Assembly: GCA_026702845.1 (NCBI GenBank)
Contig: JADCLS010000025.1
Coordinates: forward strand, 1-58,438
Length of the DNA: 58,438 nt
Reading direction: 5' to 3'
DNA from: Candidatus Heimdallarchaeota archaeon
Lineage (GTDB): Archaea > Asgardarchaeota > Heimdallarchaeia > Heimdallarchaeales > Kariarchaeaceae
The translations under genes were made by a program, and so were the position numbers. This document shows positions 28,198-36,328 of this stretch, piece by piece. Position 1 is the first letter of the stretch, and the number at the start of each line of letters is the position of its first letter. A model generated the notes under the pieces. The model did no database searches and had not been told where the DNA came from. It saw nothing but the letters and a program-made list of their open reading frames with translations.

Positions 28198-28581
28198 TCA
28201 TTCCTGCCTTTTTACATTCGGTTTCGTAGAGTTCCGTCTAGAAATCGTAGAATTTTCCTCTCGCTTCTCATGTGAGTGAATAGCGGTACATCTAATAACT
28301 AAACTTTCTGTACTGTCATCAAGATGTGTAGAAACGTAGCCCTCATCTGTTGAGATTAAATCATAGATATGATCTGTCATATCATGATGCACCAACCTGC
28401 AATAAAACCTTCCAACTACCCAAGAACCTTCCTGATAATGATTAAATTCAGTTCCGAGATCTGTGATCAAAAAGGCCTTAGCTCTAAAAAAACGTGTTTT
28501 GCTTGCATGTACTTCTAGATGAGCCTCAAGCAGCTGTTTAGATTCAGTCTCCAGATGACCCCTACATAGCTGCTTTCTCAT
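28198..28581 (-). CDS. Small basic protein of unknown function
   Basis: 127 residues from ATG 28581, rich in His, Arg and Glu, no helix or known motif. The longer frame starts at GTG 28590, but that GTG lies inside GAGGTG, the ribosome-binding site 6 bases before the ATG. It begins a few bases after the preceding gene's stop (28592), so the pair is coupled. Confidence 0.55.
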   Translation of the reverse strand: MRKQLCRGHLETESKQLLEAHLEVHASKTRFFRAKAFLITDLGTEFNHYQEGSWVVGRFYCRLVHHDMTDHIYDLISTDEGYVSTHLDDSTESLVIRCTAIHSHEKREENSTISRRNSTKPNVKRQE

Positions 28582-28591
28582 AATATACACC

Positions 28592-29332
28592 TCAATATTG
28601 CTTGATAATGTCTAGCAACTCTGTATCAGGCGCAAAAGTACCTGTTATGAGTAAACTGTTAAACCGATAATAATCATTCTTCTCCACCCAGCTATCTCTC
28701 CAGGATTGGTAATATACCTCATCCTTGCTCATACCATCTAACCTGTCCTTTAGTACTCTTTCAATTGAGTCATCAAGCTCTTCAACACTACCTAGTCTTT
28801 GAATGATTAACTTGAAGATTATCATAAAACTAGCCAATTCCAACCACCAGGTTGATGATTGACCACTTTCAAGTATGGGAAGTACAGTATCAAGATAAAT
28901 TCTTAGATTCATTGATTTGGTGCTGTTGAAATCCATTCCATATCTACTCAAGGTGAGAGCGGTATTTCTAGTATTTTGCTCCTCATCCATAGCTAGATTA
29001 GACAAAATACTTGATGCACCAAGACAAGTAAGCCTGAGAAGATTATTAGTTACATTTGAATTACGCATGTCATAGATGAGATCTAATAGGATCTTAGCAT
29101 CCTCAACCTCATTACCAAATCCCAAAGAGTAGTTAGCCTGCAATAATAACTCACACTCTAGTTCCTTGGGTATCTCTTCACCCTCAATCTTGGCTGATTT
29201 TAATAAATGCACAATATCATTCATGATAATGCTTAGATCACCGGATTTACTTTCCCAGAGAGTGGTGATTTGGTCAAGATAGGTCATGATATTCAAACTA
29301 TAATAGGAGTATAAGATATCTAGGGAGGCCAT
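28592..29332 (-). CDS. Alpha-helical protein of unknown function
   Basis: 246 residues, almost entirely predicted helix, acidic, with Leu-rich segments spaced like an alpha-solenoid (for example NNLLRLTCLGASSILSNLA). It could be a scaffold. Not assigned to a family. Start ATG 29332, with an in-frame ATG at 29287 as alternative. It lies 25 bases after a membrane-protein gene and immediately before the small basic protein. Confidence 0.55.
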   Translation of the reverse strand: MASLDILYSYYSLNIMTYLDQITTLWESKSGDLSIIMNDIVHLLKSAKIEGEEIPKELECELLLQANYSLGFGNEVEDAKILLDLIYDMRNSNVTNNLLRLTCLGASSILSNLAMDEEQNTRNTALTLSRYGMDFNSTKSMNLRIYLDTVLPILESGQSSTWWLELASFMIIFKLIIQRLGSVEELDDSIERVLKDRLDGMSKDEVYYQSWRDSWVEKNDYYRFNSLLITGTFAPDTELLDIIKQY

Positions 29333-29357
29333 TCACAAATTTGATCAAAGTATATTG

Positions 29358-30068
29358 TCATAATCGGTCAAAATCATCGGGGTGTATCTCTTCTGGGTCA
29401 ATCCTTCCCTTCACCTTGGGATCAATCAAAATAACCTCATCAAAGGGACAAATCCCTGTTCCAGTATGGCTTCCAAATTCTCTATAACATTTTGGGCAAA
29501 GAAGTTGAATTGGCCAAGAAACCATTTTTGAATTGATCCTTGCCAGATCATCCCACATCTCTGTGACTGATGATAAGCGCTTATCTAAGTATCTATTGGT
29601 AGAGAATTCAAATGATGCTGCCTTGATAATTGCCTTGCCGTTAGGGCCATCATACCATTCAATTTCATGAACATCTTCATATGGAATCTCAAATACTTCA
29701 AATCCATGCTTACCATCCTTGATAACAGTCAATAATTCATCCAAGTGATCAAAATGATACCATGCTTGTTCATATCGTCTCCAGCCCCAAATATATAACC
29801 AAACGAAAATACAAATGAAGAGAATACTTGCGATAACAATAATTAGCAAACTCAAATCTGCACCATTGGATAATAAAGAGAGTAGAAAACGTATCACTGC
29901 AACTAATCCTATCCAGGTGAGTATGGAGAAGAAAATGTACTCTAATTTTAGAAGAAGGGAAGCATCAGCTAGGTTACCTTCAGAGTTATAGTATACTCCT
30001 TTATTCATCAAATCCTTGATTTCTTTATTCACATCAAGCTCTGATATTTCTGGCTGTTTCCAAACCAT
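29358..30068 (-). CDS. Membrane protein with PH-like domain and zinc-binding tail
   Basis: 236 residues: two helices (about 46-66, 73-95), then a beta-rich domain (100-185) resembling a bacterial PH domain with IPYEDVHEIEWYDG, then CPKC (near 192) and a later Cys in GICPFD that suggest a small zinc site. It is the third protein in the window with the two-helix plus PH-like layout. Probably cotranscribed with the helical protein downstream. Confidence 0.6.
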   Translation of the reverse strand: MVWKQPEISELDVNKEIKDLMNKGVYYNSEGNLADASLLLKLEYIFFSILTWIGLVAVIRFLLSLLSNGADLSLLIIVIASILFICIFVWLYIWGWRRYEQAWYHFDHLDELLTVIKDGKHGFEVFEIPYEDVHEIEWYDGPNGKAIIKAASFEFSTNRYLDKRLSSVTEMWDDLARINSKMVSWPIQLLCPKCYREFGSHTGTGICPFDEVILIDPKVKGRIDPEEIHPDDFDRL

Positions 30069-30132
30069 AATTAGTCAAATAAATTGAATCTTTAAAATAT
30101 ACTCACACTAATATGGAGCCCAAGACACTATT

Positions 30133-31938
30133 TTAGAGATAAGCATACAGAATACTAAGAACACCTAGTATTCCGATGAAAAATCCAAGAATTCGATTAG
30201 CCCCCCTCCATCGATTTTTATGTACTTTACCATTTGGCCGGTAGAGTTTGTACATGGAAACCATAGGAGCCATTCCTCTCCTGTACCATCCAATGAGTTT
30301 GACCTTTGTGCCCATCATATCACGAACATGACGATAACCAAACCAAAGCCCATAGAGGCTAAATACAGATTGATAATCCACTCGAACGAATCCAGTTTCA
30401 TCCTGAATTACAAAGTCATCACCAAGGAAAAATCCAGGATTTCCCCTACCTGTCACGATGCCCTCGAGTACTATAGGTTTTCCTCTAAATGGGGATGCCT
30501 CGTAGTAGCCATCCTTTTCCATGCTTGTTAACGCCTCCAGTACAGTATTCTTGGGTCGGTTTAGGTCATCATAGGCATCAATAACTGGATACTGAATCTT
30601 TGTCCTTAACATCCAGAGTCCAGAGGCTAGAAGCAATCCTATTCCAACACCTAAATAGAGTGAGAAATTGAATACAACTGCCAAGATTCCCAGCACTAGA
30701 GGAAGGATGAATAGTAATGCAGGAACCACATTCATCAGTAGAAGATCAGTGATGAATTCATCCCATAGGCTTTCTGGTGGCTTGACAGTACCTAGAGATG
30801 GGTATTTGGGATCTTGATTCAGTTCAGGCGCGATTTTATCAAGATTTTTCAGACGCTTACCAGTTAAGGGGTGAGTCGAGTATAATTCAAGATATTTTGC
30901 CCATGGTGTGGTAAGATCCCATGATGCTGCTGCTGCAACATGTTCCTCTCTGACTTCTTGAGTACCTCCTGCATATGCAGACATCACTAAACCTCTAGCA
31001 GATTTGATATCTGATATACCCATGGCACGGTATCCATACATCATTGATTGTCTACGGTTGAGATCAGTTCGTTGTTTTCGTCCAATATTATCATCGGAGA
31101 GTTGTTGTTTTATTCTAGCATCTGCAATCACCATTCCATACGCAATTTTGACTAGTGCTGAAGAAAGTGCGTTGGGATTCTGTGTTTCTGTGGCACTGAA
31201 AAAATCAGCTGCTGTTTCTCTCAACCTTGAAAGGTAAGCCACTATGTAACTGGATATTGCATAGATCAACCAAGAAGTAACTGCAATAGTATATAATCCT
31301 GCAATTAATGCAGGTGTGGGATCATTCTTACTTGATTTTGAACTGCCTCTTCTTGCTTTGCTGATTACCTCTGCAAAGTTTGATGATTGTGAATAGAGTG
31401 TGTAGAACAGAATGGGTATAAATTGAGCCAATGTCATAAATGCAAAATCCCGATTGATGATATGACCAATTTCATGTTGTAACACTCCAACTCGTTCCTC
31501 TGGTTCAAGCATATCCATGAGACCCTCTGTAACAACAATTCTTGCTCCATTTCTCTTCCATCCATAGGTGAAAGCATTTGGAGTACCATCATGGATCACT
31601 CCAATCTTACCCACTCTCCAATTGTATTTCTGCATGGATTGATGGAGAGTATGTGCCATATCACCTGGTAACTGGTCTATACTTATCCAGGTCATATGAT
31701 ACATCCAACGCAACTGAAAATCCATGAAAAAAGGTCCTATCATGAATTGAAGAAGCACTAGAATTGCTGTTATCAACAGGCCAAATATTACTGGTGATAC
31801 TGCCATACCAGCAATAAGTATATTGGATTCATTGTAGATAATGTAGAATGCTCCGGAGATCAACGCAAAAAACGCTCCGTACATGGTTGTGAGAATATAA
31901 ATACTCTTAGCCATGACTGAAGACAACATATTTGGCAT
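30133..31938 (-). CDS. M48-family membrane metalloprotease with C-terminal extension
   Basis: HtpX/Ste24-type zinc protease of 601 residues, expected to degrade or process membrane proteins. Two N-terminal helices (12-35, 42-66), then the catalytic motif HEIGH (His155, Glu156, His159) and the third zinc ligand in RLRETAADFF (Glu241), separated by helices. A helical pair (about 388-435) leads to a C-terminal beta domain (about 450-570) of OB-fold character (VLEGIVTGRGNPGFFLGDDFVIQ read in short pieces: EGIVTGRG, FVIQDETG). Ordinary HtpX is about 290 residues, so half of this protein is extra. Confidence 0.88.
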   Translation of the reverse strand: MPNMLSSVMAKSIYILTTMYGAFFALISGAFYIIYNESNILIAGMAVSPVIFGLLITAILVLLQFMIGPFFMDFQLRWMYHMTWISIDQLPGDMAHTLHQSMQKYNWRVGKIGVIHDGTPNAFTYGWKRNGARIVVTEGLMDMLEPEERVGVLQHEIGHIINRDFAFMTLAQFIPILFYTLYSQSSNFAEVISKARRGSSKSSKNDPTPALIAGLYTIAVTSWLIYAISSYIVAYLSRLRETAADFFSATETQNPNALSSALVKIAYGMVIADARIKQQLSDDNIGRKQRTDLNRRQSMMYGYRAMGISDIKSARGLVMSAYAGGTQEVREEHVAAAASWDLTTPWAKYLELYSTHPLTGKRLKNLDKIAPELNQDPKYPSLGTVKPPESLWDEFITDLLLMNVVPALLFILPLVLGILAVVFNFSLYLGVGIGLLLASGLWMLRTKIQYPVIDAYDDLNRPKNTVLEALTSMEKDGYYEASPFRGKPIVLEGIVTGRGNPGFFLGDDFVIQDETGFVRVDYQSVFSLYGLWFGYRHVRDMMGTKVKLIGWYRRGMAPMVSMYKLYRPNGKVHKNRWRGANRILGFFIGILGVLSILYAYL

Positions 31939-31998
31939 ATTGATGCCTTGAATAATCTAGTTAAAAAATATTGACAGGAATAATGGAACTCAGATTAA

Positions 31999-32598
31999 TT
32001 ATTGTCTAAAATACTTGATTTGTTTAATAGTATCGAGATCCAAAGCAGTACCACGTTTATCCAATCCACTGATTATTTTCTCAATAGTTGATTCCGATTC
32101 ATTTTGACCAAATTTGATCTTCATGGTGTAAGATGTAACTTGCATTTTGAATACTGCGGTTTGACTAATCATTGCTTTATACAATGCTTCAGAAGCAGTA
32201 ATAGAAGTGAAACTTGAAGGATCCTGATACTTCTCCATAAGTTTTTGTAAGACTTGAGCCTTTTCTGTTAAATCCTGAACTATCTCAACGTGACCGATAT
32301 AATGTATGGATTTAAAGTAATGAGAAGCATTACATGCGAATGAATCAGATTGGAAAGTGGATGAGATAAATGAATATGGTTTATCAATACTGAAACTCGC
32401 AGAACAACCAGTTTTAATCAGTTCATATTTTTCACCAGCCAATGCACCGTGAAAATAGATATTCGAACCAATAACAACGAAATTTAGAGGGATAATTCGA
32501 ACTTGATTTTGTACTATGACACCTAGATGGCCAACTAGTTCCCTTTCCAGTTCTTCTTTTTGTGCAATATCATTGCTTTGTAAATCGTCTCTTCGCAT
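31999..32598 (-). CDS. Pyridoxamine-phosphate-oxidase-like flavin-binding protein
   Basis: About 199 residues. The split-barrel pattern of the PNPOx-like family (COG3467 type) is visible: MRRDD at the start, LGVIVQNQVRIIPLNFV, NIYFHGALAGEK, the SASFSID strand and HYIGHVEIV. Such proteins bind FMN or haem and act as small oxidoreductases, often of unknown substrate. TTG at 32607 would add three residues and overlaps the putative GAGG site, so ATG 32598 is preferred. Confidence 0.75.
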   Translation of the reverse strand: MRRDDLQSNDIAQKEELERELVGHLGVIVQNQVRIIPLNFVVIGSNIYFHGALAGEKYELIKTGCSASFSIDKPYSFISSTFQSDSFACNASHYFKSIHYIGHVEIVQDLTEKAQVLQKLMEKYQDPSSFTSITASEALYKAMISQTAVFKMQVTSYTMKIKFGQNESESTIEKIISGLDKRGTALDLDTIKQIKYFRQ

Positions 32599-32654
32599 AC
32601 GCCTCAAAACAATTTATTTAATATAAATCACTATATCGAAAATTCGATCAAATA

Positions 32655-33209
32655 TCAATTGTAAAACAAGTAAGTATCCAATAATTCTGCTTCCATCATC
32701 AAAAATTGATTCAAATCTGCCTCATCCCATAATAGGAGAATATCTGTCTGCCTCTCCTGCTTTTTCACCCTTTTAGCAGCTTGTTTAATACATTCTATAC
32801 AGGTCATTATGCCATCAGGATTATGCTCACAAGATTGAATAGCTAAATCAAGAAGGTTCTCCTCCTTCTCATAAGCTATTGTGTGAATATGCTGACAATT
32901 CTCATGCTCACATTCATAGCAGATATGCAATCTATTAGCTAAATCATCGGATCGTTGATTCCAGTACCGAGGGTGATTAAACATACGGTAAAGAGTATTT
33001 ATAAGAATAGGAGAGGATTCCTTTTTATTCTGCCTTTTAGGAGGAAGTTCACGTTCTGTCCGTTCCACTATTATCTCATCTAATATAGATTGTAGCAAAT
33101 CTTCATCAATATCACCGTCAATTTCTCCTTGAAATGTCTCTGTCGAATGAATATCGATATCCTTGTCAATGATATCCTTCAAAACATCACGAATATAATC
33201 ATCATCCAT
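32655..33209 (-). CDS. Cys/His-rich acidic protein
   Basis: 184 residues from ATG 33209 (the longer frame begins TTG at 33215). The N-terminal third is acidic. The middle carries CYEC, C-x-HIH, then SCEH and CIEC, about six Cys and several His over 50 residues, enough for one or two zinc sites. Not assigned to a family. GAGG lies about 10 bases before the ATG. It is divergent from the zinc-finger gene at 33451. Confidence 0.55.
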   Translation of the reverse strand: MDDDYIRDVLKDIIDKDIDIHSTETFQGEIDGDIDEDLLQSILDEIIVERTERELPPKRQNKKESSPILINTLYRMFNHPRYWNQRSDDLANRLHICYECEHENCQHIHTIAYEKEENLLDLAIQSCEHNPDGIMTCIECIKQAAKRVKKQERQTDILLLWDEADLNQFLMMEAELLDTYLFYN

Positions 33210-33255
33210 ACACAATTGTCCTCATTATACATTAAAAGGATAGTGAGAAACAGGT

Positions 33256-33271
33256 TTCCGAAAGTATTTTT
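33256..33271. repeat. 16-bp direct repeat, copy 1 (TTCCGAAAGTATTTTT)
   Basis: In the divergent promoter region between 33209 and 33451. A TTTAAA lies 10 bases after it. Second copy at 33329-33344. Identical 16-mers 73 bases apart could be binding sites for a shared regulator. Confidence 0.6.
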
Positions 33272-33328
33272 CGTACTTGGGTTTAAAGGGTCCAGATAAA
33301 CAGAAAACACTGATTGGTTGTGACAATC

Positions 33329-33344
33329 TTCCGAAAGTATTTTT
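33329..33344. repeat. 16-bp direct repeat, copy 2 (TTCCGAAAGTATTTTT)
   Basis: Identical to copy 1 and likewise followed by TTTAAA about 9 bases on. It lies 107 bases before the start of the plus-strand zinc-finger gene. Confidence 0.6.
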
Positions 33345-33450
33345 TATCCTCCATTTAAACAGACAAAATATTCGTAAGTACGTTAGAGCTCGCGATAATA
33401 TTAATTAAACAAAACAAGTTTATTAATTAATATTTATTAAGAACTATGCC

Positions 33451-34404
33451 ATGGCTCTACCTACACCCAAGATTGAGTTTAAGGAAGCACGATATCAATG
33501 TTCCCGCTGCACATCAATGAGGAGTAAGAATATCAGCATTAGAAACCATAAAGAGAAGGTTGTACAGAGTAGCAATGGACTTTTAATTTATAGTGATATT
33601 CACTATTGCGATCTAGGATTTCTTGGGATCAATAACCTCCAGGTAGATGGAAATTTTGATATTCGAAGTGTGGAGAATTTGCAACTCCCGAAAGAAAGAA
33701 AACCGATGAAAAAGGCTACCCTACCCGGATTACCCATGCCTAATAATATCCAACAACTAGAGGATAAACATAAGGTGTATTATATCGATAAACTTCTCCC
33801 AGATACCGAATACCGGATACGAATTATTGATAAGAGGTTACGGGCCACGGTGCAGATTGGTGATATGGATCACAGAAGAGAAAAAATGTTAGGATTTATA
33901 GAGGCAGATCTTGGAACAATTGAATTGGAGTATTATGCTTGTGAGGTTTCATACAGTAGTGTAGTAGAGAAATGGTTACTAATTATGGTTAATTTGCTTG
34001 AAAAACTTCCACCCACAACTCTAGGATTATTTATTGAAACGCTTCTATTCATATCCAAAAATGTCAATAATTATCCCAATGTCTTTCTCGTACGACAACT
34101 CCAAACGCTGATAGTTGCACATCAAGTGTTCTTCAAACTCAAAATCGAACAGGCCGAGATGCAGGAATCACTAGCTTATTTAGCTGCAAAGTATGGAGAC
34201 GAGGTAACTAAGACTGCTAGTGAGCTTATTGCCTACCTCATCCAAAATCCTGTTACCCCTCTACAGAGGTTTACACGTTCCCTCAATCAAGATCTTGATT
34301 ATCTAATTAATTTATTTCTCATTCTTGAGCAGGAAGAACTCATCGAAATTGTTCGACCAGCTGTCAAGGATGAAGAGATGATCTTAAATTATGTCGATCA
34401 ATAA
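33451..34404 (+). CDS. Zinc-finger and helical protein beside the GTPase cluster
   Basis: 317 residues. N-terminal CSRC (17-20) suggests part of a zinc site; beta-type sequence continues to about 165, then the last 140 residues are alpha-helical (VNLLEKLPPTTLGLF onward) with a solenoid look. Not assigned. ATG at 33451. Its end overlaps the convergent membrane gene by 7 bases. Proximity to the GTPase cluster is the only hint of function. Confidence 0.6.
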   Translation: MALPTPKIEFKEARYQCSRCTSMRSKNISIRNHKEKVVQSSNGLLIYSDIHYCDLGFLGINNLQVDGNFDIRSVENLQLPKERKPMKKATLPGLPMPNNIQQLEDKHKVYYIDKLLPDTEYRIRIIDKRLRATVQIGDMDHRREKMLGFIEADLGTIELEYYACEVSYSSVVEKWLLIMVNLLEKLPPTTLGLFIETLLFISKNVNNYPNVFLVRQLQTLIVAHQVFFKLKIEQAEMQESLAYLAAKYGDEVTKTASELIAYLIQNPVTPLQRFTRSLNQDLDYLINLFLILEQEELIEIVRPAVKDEEMILNYVDQ

Positions 34405-35120
34405 CGTTCTCTAATCATATTAGGGGGAACATATCCTAGATAGAGACAGATAAGTGAGATCAGAATAAAAACTCTAACCAAAATAAAATCAAGTATATTA
34501 TCATATTTGGAGATCAAATCATAAACTCCAGAAATTGCAAATAATGTAACAGAAGTGGCAATCATGCGGAATCTGAATTTAAACAATGCATCCTCAGTTT
34601 TGCTTGAGAAGTAAAGGTATGAAGGAAGGATAAAAAATATTCCACCCAAGCCATAAATAGTAACAATCGCATTGGGGATTGTGGTGTAGTCGATATTCAA
34701 GATTTTCGAATCAGGAATATCAGTAATAACATATTCTTTTAGGATATATATGTAATAATAAAACACAAGGGCCAGGGTGCTACCAACACCAAGAAACACT
34801 TTCTTGAGGTTCGGTAGCCTTTTGTAAAGGGCAGCAGTTATATATAACCAAGTTGTGCTTAGAATGGGAATACTCCATGCACTTGAATATATCCCAGTAG
34901 TGTGCTTGATTCCATCTCCACCTAGTAACAAGTTCCAGAACATTAATGCATCAGGAATCCATGGAGAGGGTAAGGTGAAAAACAATATGGATGAGAGAAA
35001 GAGCATCCCTGTTTTCTTCTGTCTATAAAGGTTGAGGGTATAAAATCCAAGTGTATAACCAACAACAAGACAAGCTGTTGAGAATAAACCTGCGACGGAA
35101 TCTAGTAGTAATACTGCCAT
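34398..35120 (-). CDS. Seven-helix membrane protein
   Basis: 240 residues with about seven hydrophobic segments and short loops, similar in layout to the 7TM input domains of archaeal sensor kinases, but with no kinase attached. Ends NMIRERY. It could be a receptor or a small integral scaffold. Lies 90 bases after the GTPase gene on the same strand; 3' end overlaps the plus-strand zinc-finger gene. Confidence 0.6.
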   Translation of the reverse strand: MAVLLLDSVAGLFSTACLVVGYTLGFYTLNLYRQKKTGMLFLSSILFFTLPSPWIPDALMFWNLLLGGDGIKHTTGIYSSAWSIPILSTTWLYITAALYKRLPNLKKVFLGVGSTLALVFYYYIYILKEYVITDIPDSKILNIDYTTIPNAIVTIYGLGGIFFILPSYLYFSSKTEDALFKFRFRMIATSVTLFAISGVYDLISKYDNILDFILVRVFILISLICLYLGYVPPNMIRERY

Positions 35121-35211
35121 AGGTAATAAAGAATCTATTCTCTTTTATCTCTTTTCCCGATATGAAATTTAGAATTCAATTTTTTATGAGTAGTTTATAT
35201 TTCCACTATTT

Positions 35212-36249
35212 CTAGCTGATATATTGTTTTACTAAAGCAAACACTGAAGTCATCAATTCTTTCAGAATGCTATCAAACTCACCCAATGAAGCTTGTAGCT
35301 CCAGATCCATGTCACTGGCATTGATCTTCCTTCTCAATTGTTCCTCGACACTGGCAAATGATTGATATAACTCAATATTATGAGCATTTAATAGTTCAGT
35401 AATTTCTTTTTTACAAACAAAAGCTACAAAGAAAATCTCAATCAAATTCACATCGATGATTAATTTGAAGGCTAAATAATGGTAATCTCCCCGTATCTCG
35501 CTCCAAGGTAAATGACCGATGATAGTATCTTGACCAGCAAAATTCTCTAGATCTAATATGGTTGCAAATTTTATCAGGTTAAAGTATTCGTTGGGTGATA
35601 TCTCAGTACCAGGGTATTTTCTCAAGATTGAAGGACCACTTCTTACATCATAAGTACTGATGAAAGCACCAGGAATGTGATCCCAGAGAATTAACTCCTT
35701 AGTCTCCACAGGAATAAGCTGGTCTATCCAATCAACAATATCCCAGACGGTGGTTTCAACACAAGTTCGAATATTGGATCCTGTTTTCGCAGATGTACGA
35801 AAACTTTTGAATTTATATTGAGGATATTTAGATTGTAGTTGAGAAATGAGTGAGGTTTGATCATGTTCAGTGATCTTTTCATCCAAATCAATCTTGTTAC
35901 CTACAATGGATATTATCAATCCATTATTGGTATACTCATCAAATCTGTTCAACCAGAGAGGAATATTCGAGAATGTTTCAGGGATAGTGACATCATAAAC
36001 TATAATTGCTGCATGAGATCTAATAAAGTAACTAGGATGGGTGCCTGCGTATTTTGGTTGACCTGCGATATCCCACAACTGATTAATAGTATGTATGGAT
36101 TCATTATTAAGCTCAACGATAGAGAAATCTGCACCTACTGTCTCCAGATAGCTTACTTCAAATGATTTTCCAAGATAAGATCTTCTGAGCGATGTTTTAC
36201 CAACTCTTGGATCACCACAAATGACGATTTTTGTCTGATATGAAGTCAC
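35212..36249 (-). CDS. Ras/Rab-like small GTPase fused to a longin-like domain
   Basis: GTP-binding switch protein of 345 residues. All G motifs are intact: G1 GDPRVGKTS (12-20), a switch I Thr (Thr37), G3 WDIAGQ (59-64), G4 NKID (118-121) and G5 TSAK (152-155). Residues about 185-340 form a second alpha/beta domain beginning GAFISTYDVRSGPSILRKYP, resembling the longin/profilin-like second domains seen on some Asgard GTPases (inference). There is no C-terminal Cys for prenylation, so membrane attachment would be indirect. Start is GTG at 36249: the nearby ATG runs into a stop. It follows the large ATPase gene by 79 bases. Confidence 0.92.
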   Translation of the reverse strand: MTSYQTKIVICGDPRVGKTSLRRSYLGKSFEVSYLETVGADFSIVELNNESIHTINQLWDIAGQPKYAGTHPSYFIRSHAAIIVYDVTIPETFSNIPLWLNRFDEYTNNGLIISIVGNKIDLDEKITEHDQTSLISQLQSKYPQYKFKSFRTSAKTGSNIRTCVETTVWDIVDWIDQLIPVETKELILWDHIPGAFISTYDVRSGPSILRKYPGTEISPNEYFNLIKFATILDLENFAGQDTIIGHLPWSEIRGDYHYLAFKLIIDVNLIEIFFVAFVCKKEITELLNAHNIELYQSFASVEEQLRRKINASDMDLELQASLGEFDSILKELMTSVFALVKQYIS

Positions 36250-36328
36250 TGATTCATACTTTTCTATTATACTTATAATTAATGAGTAGGGATGTTGTTG
36301 ATAATATAAAATATTTTAGATTTCTGCT

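Noticed and set aside
28085..28279. 64-residue plus-strand frame between 27986 and 28581
   Set aside because: Overlaps the end of the small basic protein gene antisense and has no supporting features.
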